The notes under the pieces: model-generated
Told to the model about the DNA's origin: nothing
Database searches by the model: none
The model's input: the letters and a program-made list of their open reading frames with translations, nothing else
Assembly (NCBI GenBank): GCA_965248855.1
Contig: CBDFKQ010000003.1
Location: forward strand, 62,001-126,000
DNA: 64,000 nt
Source: CBDFKQ01 sp965248855
GTDB taxonomy: Bacteria > Bacteroidota > Bacteroidia > Cytophagales > 172606-1
Reading direction: 5' to 3'
Made by a program: the position numbers and the translations under genes
Shown here: piece by piece, positions 24,401-34,249 of the stretch
Position numbering within the stretch: position 1 is the stretch's first letter
Layout of the letters: the number at the start of each line of letters is the position of its first letter

Positions 24401-25831
24401 ATGAAATTATCCATTAAAATTTTATTTACGATTACCGTTTTCACTTACAGTTTTTTATTTTTTGAACAAGGTTTTGGAATTAATTACCTTATTTTCTCAA
24501 TACTGTTAACATTGGTACTTGGTTTTATTAATTCCAAAGCCAATAAATTATTACTATGGAAAATAATGGCTTTTATAACAACTGTAAGTTCATTTAATGT
24601 TGTATTTAATCATTCTTCCGTTGCATTAATAACAAATATTTTATCATTATTTATACTGGCAGGATTAAGTATTGATCATTCCGGTTCTTTTTTAACGTCG
24701 GGTTTGCAAACCATTTATTCTATAGTTTACGCTCCTATCTTAAAATTTATTAATTATTTTGTTCCGTCCTCGGATGTTTCTAAACCTAAGAATAATATTA
24801 GGTTAACTGTTTATATAATTCCTCTTGCTGTTACTTTTATTTTCTTTCTCCTATACAGTGGTGGTAATTCAATTTTTGCATCTTTCGTTTCTAAAATAAA
24901 CCTTAATTTTATTTCATGGTTAGGTATCTCCTTCACTTTAGGTGGGTTTTTATTATTGTTCGGAATATTTTTCCCTGAAGTTTCTCAGGAATTAATTCTG
25001 TTTTATAAAAGCAAAACAGAAACTCTTTTCAGAAAAAAATCAAACAATAAAAATTTTAAATCCCTTGAATTAAAAGCAGAATTTTTAACGGGAAAGTTTT
25101 TATTAATATTATTAAACATATTGTTATTAATTGTCAATTTTCTGGATGTTATTTATCTCTATGTAATAAAAATTTTACCGGGCGGAGTAAATCCTTCAGT
25201 GGTGGTACATGAAGGTATTCAAACTCTCATTTTATCTATCATTCTTGCTATAGCGATTATTTTATACCTGTTTCGTGGTAATCTTAATTTTTTCAAAGCC
25301 AATAAAGTTTTAAAAATCCTCACATATATTTGGATTGTTCAAAATATAATTATGATTCTAAATATTTCATTTAAAAATCATTTTTATGTGATAGAGCAAG
25401 GACTGACTTTTAAAAGAATTGGTGTTTTTGTTTATTTATTATTAACCCTGATTGGATTAATAACTACATTTTACAAAGTGAATAATGTAAAAAGCAATTG
25501 GTATTTAATAAAAATTAATTCATTTCTATTTTTTATTATTCTTTTTACCTCTACATTTTTTAATTGGACAAGTATTATTACAAATTATAACCTTAATCAC
25601 GCCTCACGTGCTCAAATTGATTTTGATTATTTAATAGATTTATCTGACAGTAATATACCTCAGTTACAATCTCTACTAAATAACAATAATATAAATCAAA
25701 ATCAAAAAAGGCACCTCATCGAAAAAACGGATCATTTTTATAATAATTATTTAAATAAAGAATGGAAATCCTGGAATTATGATGATTATAGAATAAATAA
25801 ATTTTTAAAAGAACATAAAAATAAACTTTAA
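24401..25831 (+). CDS. DUF4173/DUF4153-like polytopic membrane protein
   Basis: 476 residues from the ATG at 24401 (the TTG at 24368 is less likely). About ten to twelve hydrophobic helices over residues 1-385; the soluble tail (L-N-H-A-S-R-A-Q-I-D-F-D-Y-L) carries a motif typical of the DUF4173 family. Function unknown. It lies between the HTH_34 regulator and creD with a 15-base gap to creD, which implies one operon. Confidence 0.75.
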   Translation: MKLSIKILFTITVFTYSFLFFEQGFGINYLIFSILLTLVLGFINSKANKLLLWKIMAFITTVSSFNVVFNHSSVALITNILSLFILAGLSIDHSGSFLTSGLQTIYSIVYAPILKFINYFVPSSDVSKPKNNIRLTVYIIPLAVTFIFFLLYSGGNSIFASFVSKINLNFISWLGISFTLGGFLLLFGIFFPEVSQELILFYKSKTETLFRKKSNNKNFKSLELKAEFLTGKFLLILLNILLLIVNFLDVIYLYVIKILPGGVNPSVVVHEGIQTLILSIILAIAIILYLFRGNLNFFKANKVLKILTYIWIVQNIIMILNISFKNHFYVIEQGLTFKRIGVFVYLLLTLIGLITTFYKVNNVKSNWYLIKINSFLFFIILFTSTFFNWTSIITNYNLNHASRAQIDFDYLIDLSDSNIPQLQSLLNNNNINQNQKRHLIEKTDHFYNNYLNKEWKSWNYDDYRINKFLKEHKNKL

Positions 25832-25846
25832 ATAAAATCTAAAATT

Positions 25847-27232
25847 ATGGAGCAAATTTCTTTTTTTGAACGTTTTTCGCAATGGGTGCGAAAATCTGTT
25901 ACGTTAAAAATTTTTATTATTGGTATATTAATATTGGTTTTATTAATTCCCTCTGCCTTATTAGGTTCATTAATAAACGAAAGAGAACAAACGCGAAATG
26001 AAGCCATTGATGAAGTGAGCGCTAAATGGGGGAACAAACAAACTATTGGCGGACCTATTATTTCGATTCCATTTAAATTAAAAACTACTGATGAGAAAGG
26101 CAACATAGTAGAAAGGACAGATTATGCACATTTTCTGCCTGAAAATCTTAAAATAACAGGAGTAATAACCCCCGAAAAAAGATATCGGGGAATTTATGTG
26201 GTGGTGCTATATAATGTAAAGTTAAAAATAACGGGAACGTTTAATAATCCTGATTTCACATCATTAAATATTCAAAAAGAAAACATACTGATAGATAAAG
26301 CTTTTGTATCGTTGGGTGTATCAGATATGAAAGGGATAAAAGAAAATGTAAATATTAAATGGAACGACAGCTTACTGAATTGCAACCCGGGAATAGCAAA
26401 TCATGATATTTTTTCTTCAGGTTTGAGTACACCTGTATCTTTAAATTCAAAATCCATAAATTTCAGCTGTGAATTAAATTTGAATGGGAGCAGTGATTTA
26501 AGTTTTTTACCTTTTGGTAAAGAAACATTAGTTGATTTGCAATCTACTTGGATCAACCCAAGCTTTACAGGATCATTTTTACCGGAAAAAAGAAATATAA
26601 ATATGAATGGCTTCAATGCATATTGGAAAGTGTTACATTTAAATAGAAACTATCCTCAGCAAGGGGTGGGTAATTTTATTGGTACTGTTCCGGATTACAA
26701 TCAAAAAGTTAATTATCCTGTTCAAAGAGATAATTATTCAGTTAATATAAATGGAGATGAAGCATCGTTTGGTGTAAAATTGTTATTGCCTATTGATGAA
26801 TACCAAAAAACAAACCGCTCGGCCAAATACAATATTGTTTTTATCTGCCTTACCTTCCTTGCTTTCTTTTTTGTAGAAGTATTAAACAAAAAACGGATTC
26901 ATCCAATTCAATATTTAATTGTGGGTTTTGCAATTTCGTTATTTTATATCCTATTACTATCAATTTCAGAACACTTATCTTTTGATCTGGCTTATTTAAT
27001 TGGGTGTATAATTATTTTAACACTTATTACTTTTTATGCCAAAGCAATTTTTAAAAACAATAAAATAATGTTTATGATAAGCGGAATGCTTGCCATCTTA
27101 TATGGTTTTTTCTACTCATTGCTTCAATTGCAGGATTATGCATTGCTATTAGGAAGCATTGGGCTTTTATTAATTATAGGAGTAATTATGTATTTAACGA
27201 GGAATATTGATTGGTATCAGATTGAAGAATAA
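25847..27232 (+). CDS. creD: Inner membrane protein CreD
   Basis: 461 residues, the family length. One N-terminal membrane helix (about 18-40) is followed by the conserved E-R-E-Q-T-R-N-E-A and G-P-I-I-S-I-P, a periplasmic domain (about 45-325), and five C-terminal helices. CreD proteins influence envelope integrity and beta-lactam or colicin tolerance, but their biochemical role is unknown. Its 3' end is duplicated, in decayed form, at 37894-38120. Confidence 0.92.
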   Translation: MEQISFFERFSQWVRKSVTLKIFIIGILILVLLIPSALLGSLINEREQTRNEAIDEVSAKWGNKQTIGGPIISIPFKLKTTDEKGNIVERTDYAHFLPENLKITGVITPEKRYRGIYVVVLYNVKLKITGTFNNPDFTSLNIQKENILIDKAFVSLGVSDMKGIKENVNIKWNDSLLNCNPGIANHDIFSSGLSTPVSLNSKSINFSCELNLNGSSDLSFLPFGKETLVDLQSTWINPSFTGSFLPEKRNINMNGFNAYWKVLHLNRNYPQQGVGNFIGTVPDYNQKVNYPVQRDNYSVNINGDEASFGVKLLLPIDEYQKTNRSAKYNIVFICLTFLAFFFVEVLNKKRIHPIQYLIVGFAISLFYILLLSISEHLSFDLAYLIGCIIILTLITFYAKAIFKNNKIMFMISGMLAILYGFFYSLLQLQDYALLLGSIGLLLIIGVIMYLTRNIDWYQIEE

Positions 27233-27323
27233 AAAAAAGAGAAAAGAGAAAAGAAAAAAGAGTGAAATTAAATTTTCACTCTTTTTTCTTTTTAATTAAT
27301 CGTTTATGTTTTTCAATTATTTT
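26878..27323. repeat. Direct repeat, left copy: creD 3' end plus the tail of a convergent small gene
   Basis: This copy holds the intact end of creD, the shared terminator, and the last codons (I-I-E-K-H-K-R) of a minus-strand gene whose body is missing. The right copy is 37894-38190. See the finding on the bracketed segment. Confidence 0.8.
27251..27290. terminator. Bidirectional terminator after creD
   Basis: AAGAAAAAAGAGTGAAA (27251-27267) pairs perfectly with TTTCACTCTTTTTTCTT (27274-27290) around a short AT loop. The T- and A-rich arms allow termination in both directions. A shorter relative stands at the end of the duplicated copy near 38120-38145. Confidence 0.85.
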
Positions 27324-27674
27324 ATTAATAACATTCTTGTAATTCTTCAGTAAATAAAGACTTAAAGCATTAGCACATATCACAATAAAACGTGTGATGT
27401 GTGTAAGTTTTAATTTTTAAAGTGTAACACATTCCGGGTTTAATAACTTCATCTTTGTCATTAAGCAATCCGCTTCCGGTAATTTTCGGCTGATATTACA
27501 ATTAGCCGTGCAACAGGTTCAGCGGGTTGATTCGTTACTAAAAACTTAATGATGAAAGTGGAATATGTAAACCAACAATATAAAAACTTCGCATCAACAG
27601 ACATTCGGTCAGGAGGGAAGTTTTATGGTTGAAGCTTTGGTGGAGTTTTGAATGTAAACTTCTAATAATTTATT
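27300..27674. other. Intergenic region at the left edge of the bracketed segment
   Basis: Homology with the right copy fades after about 27323. The rest contains no gene I can support. The G+C content rises around 27430-27640, unlike its flanks, which suggests foreign or eroded coding sequence. Confidence 0.4.
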
Positions 27675-27917
27675 ATGATTGAAAAATTTTTTTCAGGCTC
27701 AAAAAATCATAGAGAGGAAACCGTCAAAAGGTCAATTGTAAAAACCATTAGTTACAGGATAATTATTTTAATCCTTGATTTTGATTTTATTTATCTATTC
27801 ACAGGTAAAATAAAAGTAGCTATAGGATTTATGACTATCGGTTATTTTTTTCACGAAAGGATTTGGGATGGAATAAAATACCGAATAAAAAAAATTATAT
27901 TTTTTTTAATTTACTAA
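27675..27917 (+). CDS. DUF2061 family membrane protein
   Basis: 80 residues. R-S-I-V-K-T-I-S-Y-R-I followed by two hydrophobic helices and I-G-Y-F-F-H-E-R-I-W is the DUF2061 pattern. Family members of this size are often next to sulfate-assimilation genes; here no such gene is near. Function unknown. The stop lies 11 bases before the next ATG (27929). Confidence 0.82.
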   Translation: MIEKFFSGSKNHREETVKRSIVKTISYRIIILILDFDFIYLFTGKIKVAIGFMTIGYFFHERIWDGIKYRIKKIIFFLIY

Positions 27918-27928
27918 ATAACTCAATC

Positions 27929-29311
27929 ATGTCAATTCAAACAATTAATCCGGCCACCAATAAAGTAATTATGTCATTTGATGAAATGACCGATCAGGCA
28001 CTTGATCAAGCTGTTGGTAAGGCCGAAAATACATTTCACAGTTGGAGAAAAACCGATTATAAACAAAGATCCGAACTTTTACACAAAGTTGCAGCTCTAA
28101 TGCGTGAAAAAAAAGAAGCACTCTCAAGGTTAATAACATTGGAAATGGGTAAAATTATTTCTCAGGCAGAAGGGGAAATAGATTTGAGCGCAGATATCAT
28201 TGATTATTATGCTGATAATGGGGCAGAATTTTTGAAAGACAAATTATTAAAACCCGAATTTGGAAAAGCTTTTATCAGGTATAGCCCAATCGGAGTATTA
28301 TTAGGTGTTGAGCCTTGGAATTTTCCATTCTATCAGGTAGCCCGCTTTGCTGCCCCAAACATAATGATTGGCAATACGGTATTGGTTAAACATGCTTCTA
28401 TTGTTCCGCAATGTGGGATCGCGATAGAAAATTTATTTAAAAAAGCAGGTGCGCCCGCCGGGATTTATACTAATCTGTTAATAGCCGGTAAAAGGGCTTC
28501 GGCACTGGTTTCGGATGAACGGATTAAGGGGGTTTCGCTTACCGGAAGCGAAGAAGCCGGTGCAAGCCTTGCTTCCGAGGCGGGAAAATATTTAAAGAAG
28601 TCTGTATTGGAGTTGGGAGGAAGCGATGCATTTATCATTCTTGAAGATGCGGATATAGATAAAGCGGTAGATTGGGCTGTAATAGGGCGTATTAATAATA
28701 ATGGTGAATGATGCGTGGCATCCAAAAGGTTTATAGCGGTAGAAAAAATCGCGGATGAATTTTTGAAAAAGTTTAAAGACAAACTTTCAAACCTTAAAAT
28801 TGGTGACCCAATGAACCCCGAAACAGAGTTGGGCCCTTTAAGCAGCGAGGCTGCGGCTATGCAAATTGCAGACCAAGTGCAGCGGTCAGTAAATGGTGGT
28901 GCAAAAATTTTATTGGGGGGCAAAAGGTCTAACCGGGAAGGCGCTTTTATGGATCCAACCATTCTTACTGATTTAAAACCGGGCATGGCGGCATATCACG
29001 AAGAGTTATTCGGCCCCGTGGCATCATTTTATAGGGTGAAAGACGAAGATGCAGCTATCGAGTTGGCCAATGATTCCCTTTTTGGTTTAGGGGGCTCTGT
29101 ATTTACGCAAGATATTGAAAGGGGCAAGAGGGTAGCAGATCAAATAGATACCGGTATGGTTTTTATAAACCATCCTACCTGGACACAGGCAGATTTGCCT
29201 TTTGGAGGAACAAAACGCTCCGGCTATGGCAGGGAATTATCTGAACTTGGTATTGATGAATTTGTAAATAAAAAGTTGATCCGTGTAAGTGAACTTTCTG
29301 ATCCATTTTAA
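27929..29311 (+). pseudogene. NAD(P)-dependent succinate-semialdehyde dehydrogenase-like ALDH with an in-frame TGA
   Basis: 460 codons, the length of the short Sad/YneI-type SSADH. E-P-W-N-F-P-F-Y-Q (cofactor region), T-G-S-E (near residue 206) and the catalytic E-L-G-G-S-D are present in the first part; the second part has F-G-P-V-A-S-F and G-G-T-K-R-S-G-Y-G-R. The two parts are in one frame, separated by TGA at 28709-28711. The stop falls in the G-Q-x-C active-site motif, directly before the catalytic Cys codon (28712), and the conserved Gln is read as Glu. Either a nonsense mutation, a local sequence error, or (least likely) recoding. Without read-through the 259-residue product lacks the nucleophile. 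Confidence 0.8.
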
Positions 29312-29334
29312 TTCAAATAAAAGCTTTTTAAATA

Positions 29335-29724
29335 ATGTATATCATTTTAATTCAAACATTATGGCTTTTTATATTGGCTATACCCATTGCCTGTGTAGCA
29401 TGGACAGTGACCCACGAAGAAGTATTTCGTGAGCCCAGGGAATATTGTATAAAACGGAGCCTTACCGGTAAAACATTACTGGTAAGGAAATTTTTTTATT
29501 TGTTTACCTGTGAATATTGTTTTAGCCATTATGTAACCGTTTTATTTCTTTTATTAACCGGTTTTAAGCTTTTGATGGATGATTGGCGGGGTTATATCAT
29601 CGCCGGGTTTTCTCTGGTTTGGATAGCCAATATTTACATGAGCTTATTTGGCTTTATCAGGCAGGATATAAAAAAGGAAAAAACGGAAATTGAATTAATG
29701 GAAAAGAAAAAGGATGTTTCTTAA
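29335..29724 (+). CDS. Small membrane protein with a CxxC motif
   Basis: 129 residues. Helices near 5-25, 63-80 and 85-105. Between helices one and two it has F-T-C-E-Y-C-F-S-H (C59, C62), which recalls DUF1360-like membrane proteins, though I am not sure of the family. Starts 24 bases after the aldehyde dehydrogenase and ends 32 bases before pstS. The CxxC could bind metal or be redox active. Confidence 0.6.
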   Translation: MYIILIQTLWLFILAIPIACVAWTVTHEEVFREPREYCIKRSLTGKTLLVRKFFYLFTCEYCFSHYVTVLFLLLTGFKLLMDDWRGYIIAGFSLVWIANIYMSLFGFIRQDIKKEKTEIELMEKKKDVS

Positions 29725-29755
29725 AGTGAATTCAAGGCATTAAATAATTTTATTT

Positions 29756-30598
29756 ATGAAATATTATTTTTGTTTACTTTTTATTTTGTTTTTGTCTTGC
29801 TCACACGTCGATAAAACAATTAAAATAAAAGGATCGGATACAGAAGTAAACCTTGCCGTTCAGCTTGCAGAATCTTTTCATCTTAAAAACCCAGTTGTTT
29901 TTGTATCTGTATCAGGGGGGGGCTCAGGCCTTGGGATAGCATCGTTATTAAATGGTACTGCTGACTTGGCTAATTCATCCAGAAGTATTACAGAAGAAGA
30001 AATAAAATTATTTCAAACAAAAGGCGCAAAAATTGATTCATTTATTTTTGCCACGGATGCCATTGCTTTTGTAGTGGCGCACGACCTGCCTATTGATTCC
30101 ATAAGTACGGAACAACTTGCAAAAATTTTAAACGGGGAATTCAATGATTGGTATTCAGTAACAAACAGAAACCTTCCTATCAATATTTATGGCAGACAAA
30201 GCAACTCTGGAACGCACGATTTTGTGAAAAAAAAATTGAAAATTTCTTTCAGCCCCCATGCAAAGGAAATGAATGGTAATGCCCAAATTTTGGAAGCCAT
30301 CAAGCAGGATAATTCCGGCATTGGATATATTGGTGCCGGGTATGTAATCCATGGAGGTGCAAAAGGGATAAAAGTACTAAAAATATATTCTCAGCAAAGT
30401 AAAAAGGCGGTATCACCATTAGATGCTAAAATGATTGCAGAAGGAAAATATTACTTTCAAAGGCCTTTGTTCCAGTATTATAAATCTACAACTTATGAAA
30501 AAATTAAACCCTTCATTGATTTTGAAAAAAGTAAAAAAGGTTTGGAAATAATTAAATCGGCGGGTTATTATCCTGTGCCATTACCTTATGAACATTAA
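29756..30598 (+). CDS. pstS: Phosphate ABC transporter substrate-binding lipoprotein
   Basis: 280 residues. Lipoprotein signal with C15 in L-F-L-S-C. Phosphate-binding loops are visible: K-G-S-D-T-E, S-G-G-G-S-G-L-G, S-S-R-S-I, and R-Q-S-N-S-G-T-H. It captures periplasmic phosphate for PstCAB. The 3' end overlaps pstC by 11 bases, so translation is coupled. No Pho-box could be defined in the short leader. Confidence 0.95.
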   Translation: MKYYFCLLFILFLSCSHVDKTIKIKGSDTEVNLAVQLAESFHLKNPVVFVSVSGGGSGLGIASLLNGTADLANSSRSITEEEIKLFQTKGAKIDSFIFATDAIAFVVAHDLPIDSISTEQLAKILNGEFNDWYSVTNRNLPINIYGRQSNSGTHDFVKKKLKISFSPHAKEMNGNAQILEAIKQDNSGIGYIGAGYVIHGGAKGIKVLKIYSQQSKKAVSPLDAKMIAEGKYYFQRPLFQYYKSTTYEKIKPFIDFEKSKKGLEIIKSAGYYPVPLPYEH

Positions 30599-31475
30599 AC
30601 TTCGGGAAAATATTGACTGGCTGTTAAAGCAAATATTTAAGGCTACCGGCTTTATAACCCTTGGTCTGCTCGGTGGAATATTTATCATGTTGTTTTACAA
30701 TAGCATTACATTCTTCATTCATGAAAACCCCATTGACTTTTTTACAGGTTCACAGTGGGATCCTCAAAGTTCAAAAGGAAAGTATAGCATCGCCCGCTTA
30801 TTAATAAGCACAGGCCTGGTTACCATAGGTTCAATGATTATTGCAGTTCCGCTTGAGATTTGTACCGCCTCTTTTTTATCCGAATTCGCCCCTCAAAAAT
30901 TAAAAACGATTTTAAAACCAATTATTGAAATGTTAGCTGCCATCCCTTCGGTAGCGATTGGTTTTTTAGGAATTGTATTCGTAGGCCCGGGGATTGCAAA
31001 AATATTTCATATTCAAAACGGATTGAACGCTTTAAACGGGTCAATTTTATTGGCTATAATGGCCTTGCCGACGATTATAACCATCTGTGAAGATTCCATC
31101 CATGCGGTTCCCGAAAGTTATAAAGAAGCTTCTTATGCCTTGGGTGCCAATAAATGGCAAACCCTTTTTAAAGTAACCTTACCTGCTTCGCTTCCCGGTT
31201 TAATTGCTGCTATTATGCTGGGCTTGGGCAGGGCTTTAGGAGAAACAATGACGGTATTGATGGCAACCGGTAATGCCTCGGCAATGCCAAGTGGTTTTTT
31301 GGATTCTATCCGCACAATCACTGCCACTATTGCCATCGAAATGGGAGAAGTACCTTATCAAACAACCCACTATTTTGCACTTTTTGCCATAGCAGCGGTA
31401 TTATTTATGATCACCATGGCCGTTAACTTAACAGGTGAATATTTTGCCAACATGTTAAGAAGGTTTCAACTATGA
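30588..31475 (+). CDS. pstC: Phosphate ABC transporter permease PstC
   Basis: 295 residues with six membrane helices. The cytoplasmic EAA loop Y-K-E-A-S-Y-A-L-G-A-N-K-W-Q-T contacts the ATPase; G-L-G-R-A-L-G-E-T-M is the conserved permease signature. It pairs with PstA to form the channel. It overlaps pstS by 11 bases and pstA by four (ATGA). Confidence 0.95.
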   Translation: MNIKLRENIDWLLKQIFKATGFITLGLLGGIFIMLFYNSITFFIHENPIDFFTGSQWDPQSSKGKYSIARLLISTGLVTIGSMIIAVPLEICTASFLSEFAPQKLKTILKPIIEMLAAIPSVAIGFLGIVFVGPGIAKIFHIQNGLNALNGSILLAIMALPTIITICEDSIHAVPESYKEASYALGANKWQTLFKVTLPASLPGLIAAIMLGLGRALGETMTVLMATGNASAMPSGFLDSIRTITATIAIEMGEVPYQTTHYFALFAIAAVLFMITMAVNLTGEYFANMLRRFQL

Positions 31476-32317
31476 AAAAGAAAATACTTTATTTGATTAA
31501 TTGGATTGTTCTTATCGGTAGTTCAGTTATTGTCTGCTTGGTTTTAGGGATTATTCTATACGATATTTTTTCCAAAGGTATTTCTTCAGTTTCCTGGAAT
31601 TTTATAAGTGAATTACCAACTGAAGGAATGACAAAAGGCGGCATCCTCCCTGCCATTATCGGAACCACATTGCTCACCTTTATTACCACTTTTTTCTCAG
31701 TACCTTTTGGGGTTGGTTGTGCAATTTATCTTAATGAATACGCCGAGCCTTCGATATTGACGAATATTATCAGGGCATCCATCCGAAACCTTGCCGGCAT
31801 ACCTTCAATAATTTATGGCTTATTCGGTCTCGCCTTATTTGTACAGGCTTTTAAATTGGGGACTTCTATTTTATCTGCAGGTTTAACATTGGGTCTTTTA
31901 TCCCTGCCTTACATTATTACAACTGCCGAAGAAGCATTAAAACGAATACCAAATAGTATGCGAGAAGCAACACTGGCATTAGGTGCAACCCAATTTGAAA
32001 CCATCAAAGATGTGGTGCTTCCAAAAGCATTCCCGGGGATATTAACAGGTATTATTCTTACCCTTTCTCGGGCAGCCGGTGAAACCGCCCCGATATTATT
32101 TACAGGGGTTGCTTTTTATATCAACGGGTTATCATTTTCAGTAAATAAGGAATTTATGGCTTTGCCTTATCATTTGTACATGCTTTCCACCCAGCACCAA
32201 TCAATCGAGCAGGTTAGGCCGCTGGCTTATGGTACCGCAGTTGTATTGATTTTATTGGTCTTTCTATTAAATAGTATTGCTTTTTATATCCGGTTTAAAC
32301 AGAATAGTAAAGAGTGA
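31472..32317 (+). CDS. pstA: Phosphate ABC transporter permease PstA
   Basis: 281 residues with six membrane helices. EAA loop M-R-E-A-T-L-A-L-G-A-T-Q-F-E-T and the signature L-S-R-A-A-G-E-T-A-P mark it as PstA rather than PstC. Start overlaps the pstC stop by four bases. Confidence 0.95.
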   Translation: MKKKILYLINWIVLIGSSVIVCLVLGIILYDIFSKGISSVSWNFISELPTEGMTKGGILPAIIGTTLLTFITTFFSVPFGVGCAIYLNEYAEPSILTNIIRASIRNLAGIPSIIYGLFGLALFVQAFKLGTSILSAGLTLGLLSLPYIITTAEEALKRIPNSMREATLALGATQFETIKDVVLPKAFPGILTGIILTLSRAAGETAPILFTGVAFYINGLSFSVNKEFMALPYHLYMLSTQHQSIEQVRPLAYGTAVVLILLVFLLNSIAFYIRFKQNSKE

Positions 32318-32356
32318 TGTGTAATGAGTATCGAGTATAAGGTAAAACTAATTCTT

Positions 32357-33109
32357 ATGGAAATAAAATTATCGGCACACTCTTTAAACCTTTATTTTGG
32401 TGAAAAGAAAATATTAAAAAACATCAATATTGATTTTGAAAAAAATCAGGTTACTTCCCTGATTGGCCCATCAGGTTGTGGTAAATCTACTTTGTTACGT
32501 TGTTTCAACCGCATGCACGATTTAACACCCGATGCAAAAATTGAAGGCAAACTTAAATTAGACAATTTGGATATTTATGATAAAAAAAATTCAGTAACCG
32601 ATATCCGCAAAAGGATTGGAATGGTTTTTCAAAAGCCCAATCCATTACCAAAAAATATTTATGAAAACCTATCTTATGCTTTAAATATCCATCAATTCCC
32701 CAAAAAAGAAATCCCACAATTAATTGAATCGGCATTGAAAGAAAGTTATTTGTGGGATGAAGTAAAAGATGACCTGAAAAAACCCGCAGTAAAATTATCA
32801 GGGGGGCAACAGCAAAGATTATGTATTGCAAGGGCTGTAGTGCTGCGCCCGGAAGTTATTTTAATGGACGAGCCCTGCTCCTCCCTTGACCCGATCAGCA
32901 CGAATAAAATTGAAGAACTGATCAATAGTTTAAAAAAGGATTACACTATCATAATTGTTACTCACAATATGCAACAGGCGCAAAGAATTTCAGATAAGGT
33001 AGCATTTATGTACCTTGGTGAGGTAATAGAATTTGGTACCACTGAAGATATTTTTAAAAATCCTAAAAACGAGCTGACTAAGAATTATGTGGGCGGGCAT
33101 TTTGGATAG
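32357..33109 (+). CDS. pstB: Phosphate ABC transporter ATPase
   Basis: 250 residues from the ATG at 32357, giving the usual PstB N-terminus M-E-I-K-L; an ATG at 32324 would add 11 residues with no counterpart. Walker A G-P-S-G-C-G-K-S-T, Q-loop, signature L-S-G-G-Q-Q-Q-R-L, Walker B V-I-L-M-D-E-P and the switch His in V-T-H-N-M are all intact. Energises PstCA. No phoU or phoBR follows, unlike many pst operons. Confidence 0.95.
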   Translation: MEIKLSAHSLNLYFGEKKILKNINIDFEKNQVTSLIGPSGCGKSTLLRCFNRMHDLTPDAKIEGKLKLDNLDIYDKKNSVTDIRKRIGMVFQKPNPLPKNIYENLSYALNIHQFPKKEIPQLIESALKESYLWDEVKDDLKKPAVKLSGGQQQRLCIARAVVLRPEVILMDEPCSSLDPISTNKIEELINSLKKDYTIIIVTHNMQQAQRISDKVAFMYLGEVIEFGTTEDIFKNPKNELTKNYVGGHFG

Positions 33110-33577
33110 GGATTTGTTTTATATTTTTCTTCATTGTGTTAACCTTCATGGTTTGCCAATAGATCGATGCATTACTTGGCATAAAAAATGGAAACTAAAG
33201 TTGTCGTCCTAAAATTGGTGTCAACGGTCTCGGGTTTGGCGAAGTTGGCGATTTTCATCACCAATGTTGATGCGGAGAACCAATGTTTGATTAACCACAA
33301 ATGTGTCTGTGAATCACTGAACCACCACTTTTGCAAAACCGGTGTTGGTTGCTGGTGTTCTTTCTTCTGTGCCTGTAAACCATTGTCCACGCTGAATTTT
33401 GCTGTCTTTTTATTTGTCGTGTTGGTCTGTGTGGTTGCGTATTTTTTATTTTCAGAAAGGCAGGAAATTTTTTTTAATTCAATTTTGTCAGGGAGGAAAA
33501 GGTGGAAGCTCTTTGCAAGCTTTGTCATGTGCGTTGGATAGTGTGGCTTGCAAATGTGCCTACGCCTGTGTGCTGGA
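33110..33577. other. Intergenic region of unusual composition, no supported gene
   Basis: Frames are open on both strands, but they are Cys/Val-rich, overlap one another, and lack family features. The sequence is G+T-rich in the top strand (many TTGG, GTTG, TGTG), unlike the rest of the window. It looks like degraded or mobile spacer DNA between the pst operon and the methyltransferase/nuclease pair. Confidence 0.45.
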
Positions 33578-34249
33578 TTAGTTTAAATTTATCCATAAAT
33601 GAACCAACTTTATATCACTTGTCTGTCTATGAGCGATTGATTCTAAAAAACAATAATCAACCTGAGATTCTAACTCAGATAACGTTTCATCTATTGCCCA
33701 AGTCGTGTTAGTTGAAGCTATATCTGTAATCCATTTGTTAATAATAGTATGCCAATGTTTTGGATTGTCTTTTTCGATAAAGGCAAGCAAACCGCAATCA
33801 TTTAATCCTTTGCCGTGTTTCTCTGTTTTATATCTCTCAATGCCCCCATTGTTTGATGTCCCATAAACATATTCTTTTTCTCTTGATGTTTCAGGAGTTG
33901 GAAGTCTTTTGCACTCTACAGAAAAAATAGAAGTATTTGAAATACCTTGTTCATTCGGATAGAAATAAAAGTCAGAAAAACCTTTACTGAGGTTGTATAT
34001 ATCTCGATACTGACTGCTAATATTAAAAGGATAGTCTTGCTTTCTAATTAAAATTTGTTCTTGCTCAATATAAATTTGAGTCAATTCGTCTTCGTTTAGT
34101 TCTTTCTTTTTGTGGTGTCCTGATGCAATGTAGGCTTTGAAATGAGGAACATTTTCTTTCATTGATTTAATAATCAGAGAAATCACATTAGTTTTCGGGA
34201 TACTAATTTTTGGTTGTTCTATATTTGAAAAATTTTCCTCTGCAATCAT
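33578..34249 (-). CDS. Putative PD-(D/E)XK restriction nuclease partner of the adjacent methyltransferase
   Basis: 223 residues, soluble. G-F-S-D-F-Y-F followed 14 residues later by F-S-V-E-C-K-R gives D93, E112 and K114, the D...ExK spacing of a PD-(D/E)XK nuclease. A tail with W-A-I-D-E-T-L-S-E-L-E-S-Q-V-D-Y follows. Its ATG overlaps the methyltransferase stop by four bases, so the two are translationally coupled. Together they look like a restriction-modification or defence unit. I do not recognise a named family, and specificity cannot be read from sequence. Confidence 0.6.
   Translation of the reverse strand: MIAEENFSNIEQPKISIPKTNVISLIIKSMKENVPHFKAYIASGHHKKKELNEDELTQIYIEQEQILIRKQDYPFNISSQYRDIYNLSKGFSDFYFYPNEQGISNTSIFSVECKRLPTPETSREKEYVYGTSNNGGIERYKTEKHGKGLNDCGLLAFIEKDNPKHWHTIINKWITDIASTNTTWAIDETLSELESQVDYCFLESIAHRQTSDIKLVHLWINLN

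Noticed and set aside
27233..27262. Purine-rich tract after creD as a separate repeat
   Set aside because: It is the left arm and flank of the creD terminator hairpin.
28709..28765. Selenocysteine insertion at the TGA in the aldehyde dehydrogenase
   Set aside because: No convincing SECIS-like hairpin with a proper loop follows the TGA, the position is not one known for Sec, and the adjacent Gln is also changed; mutation or error is simpler.
33188..33541. Overlapping frames on both strands of about 117 codons
   Set aside because: Composition is biased by G+T-rich DNA, the frames mirror each other, and no family pattern or start context is present.
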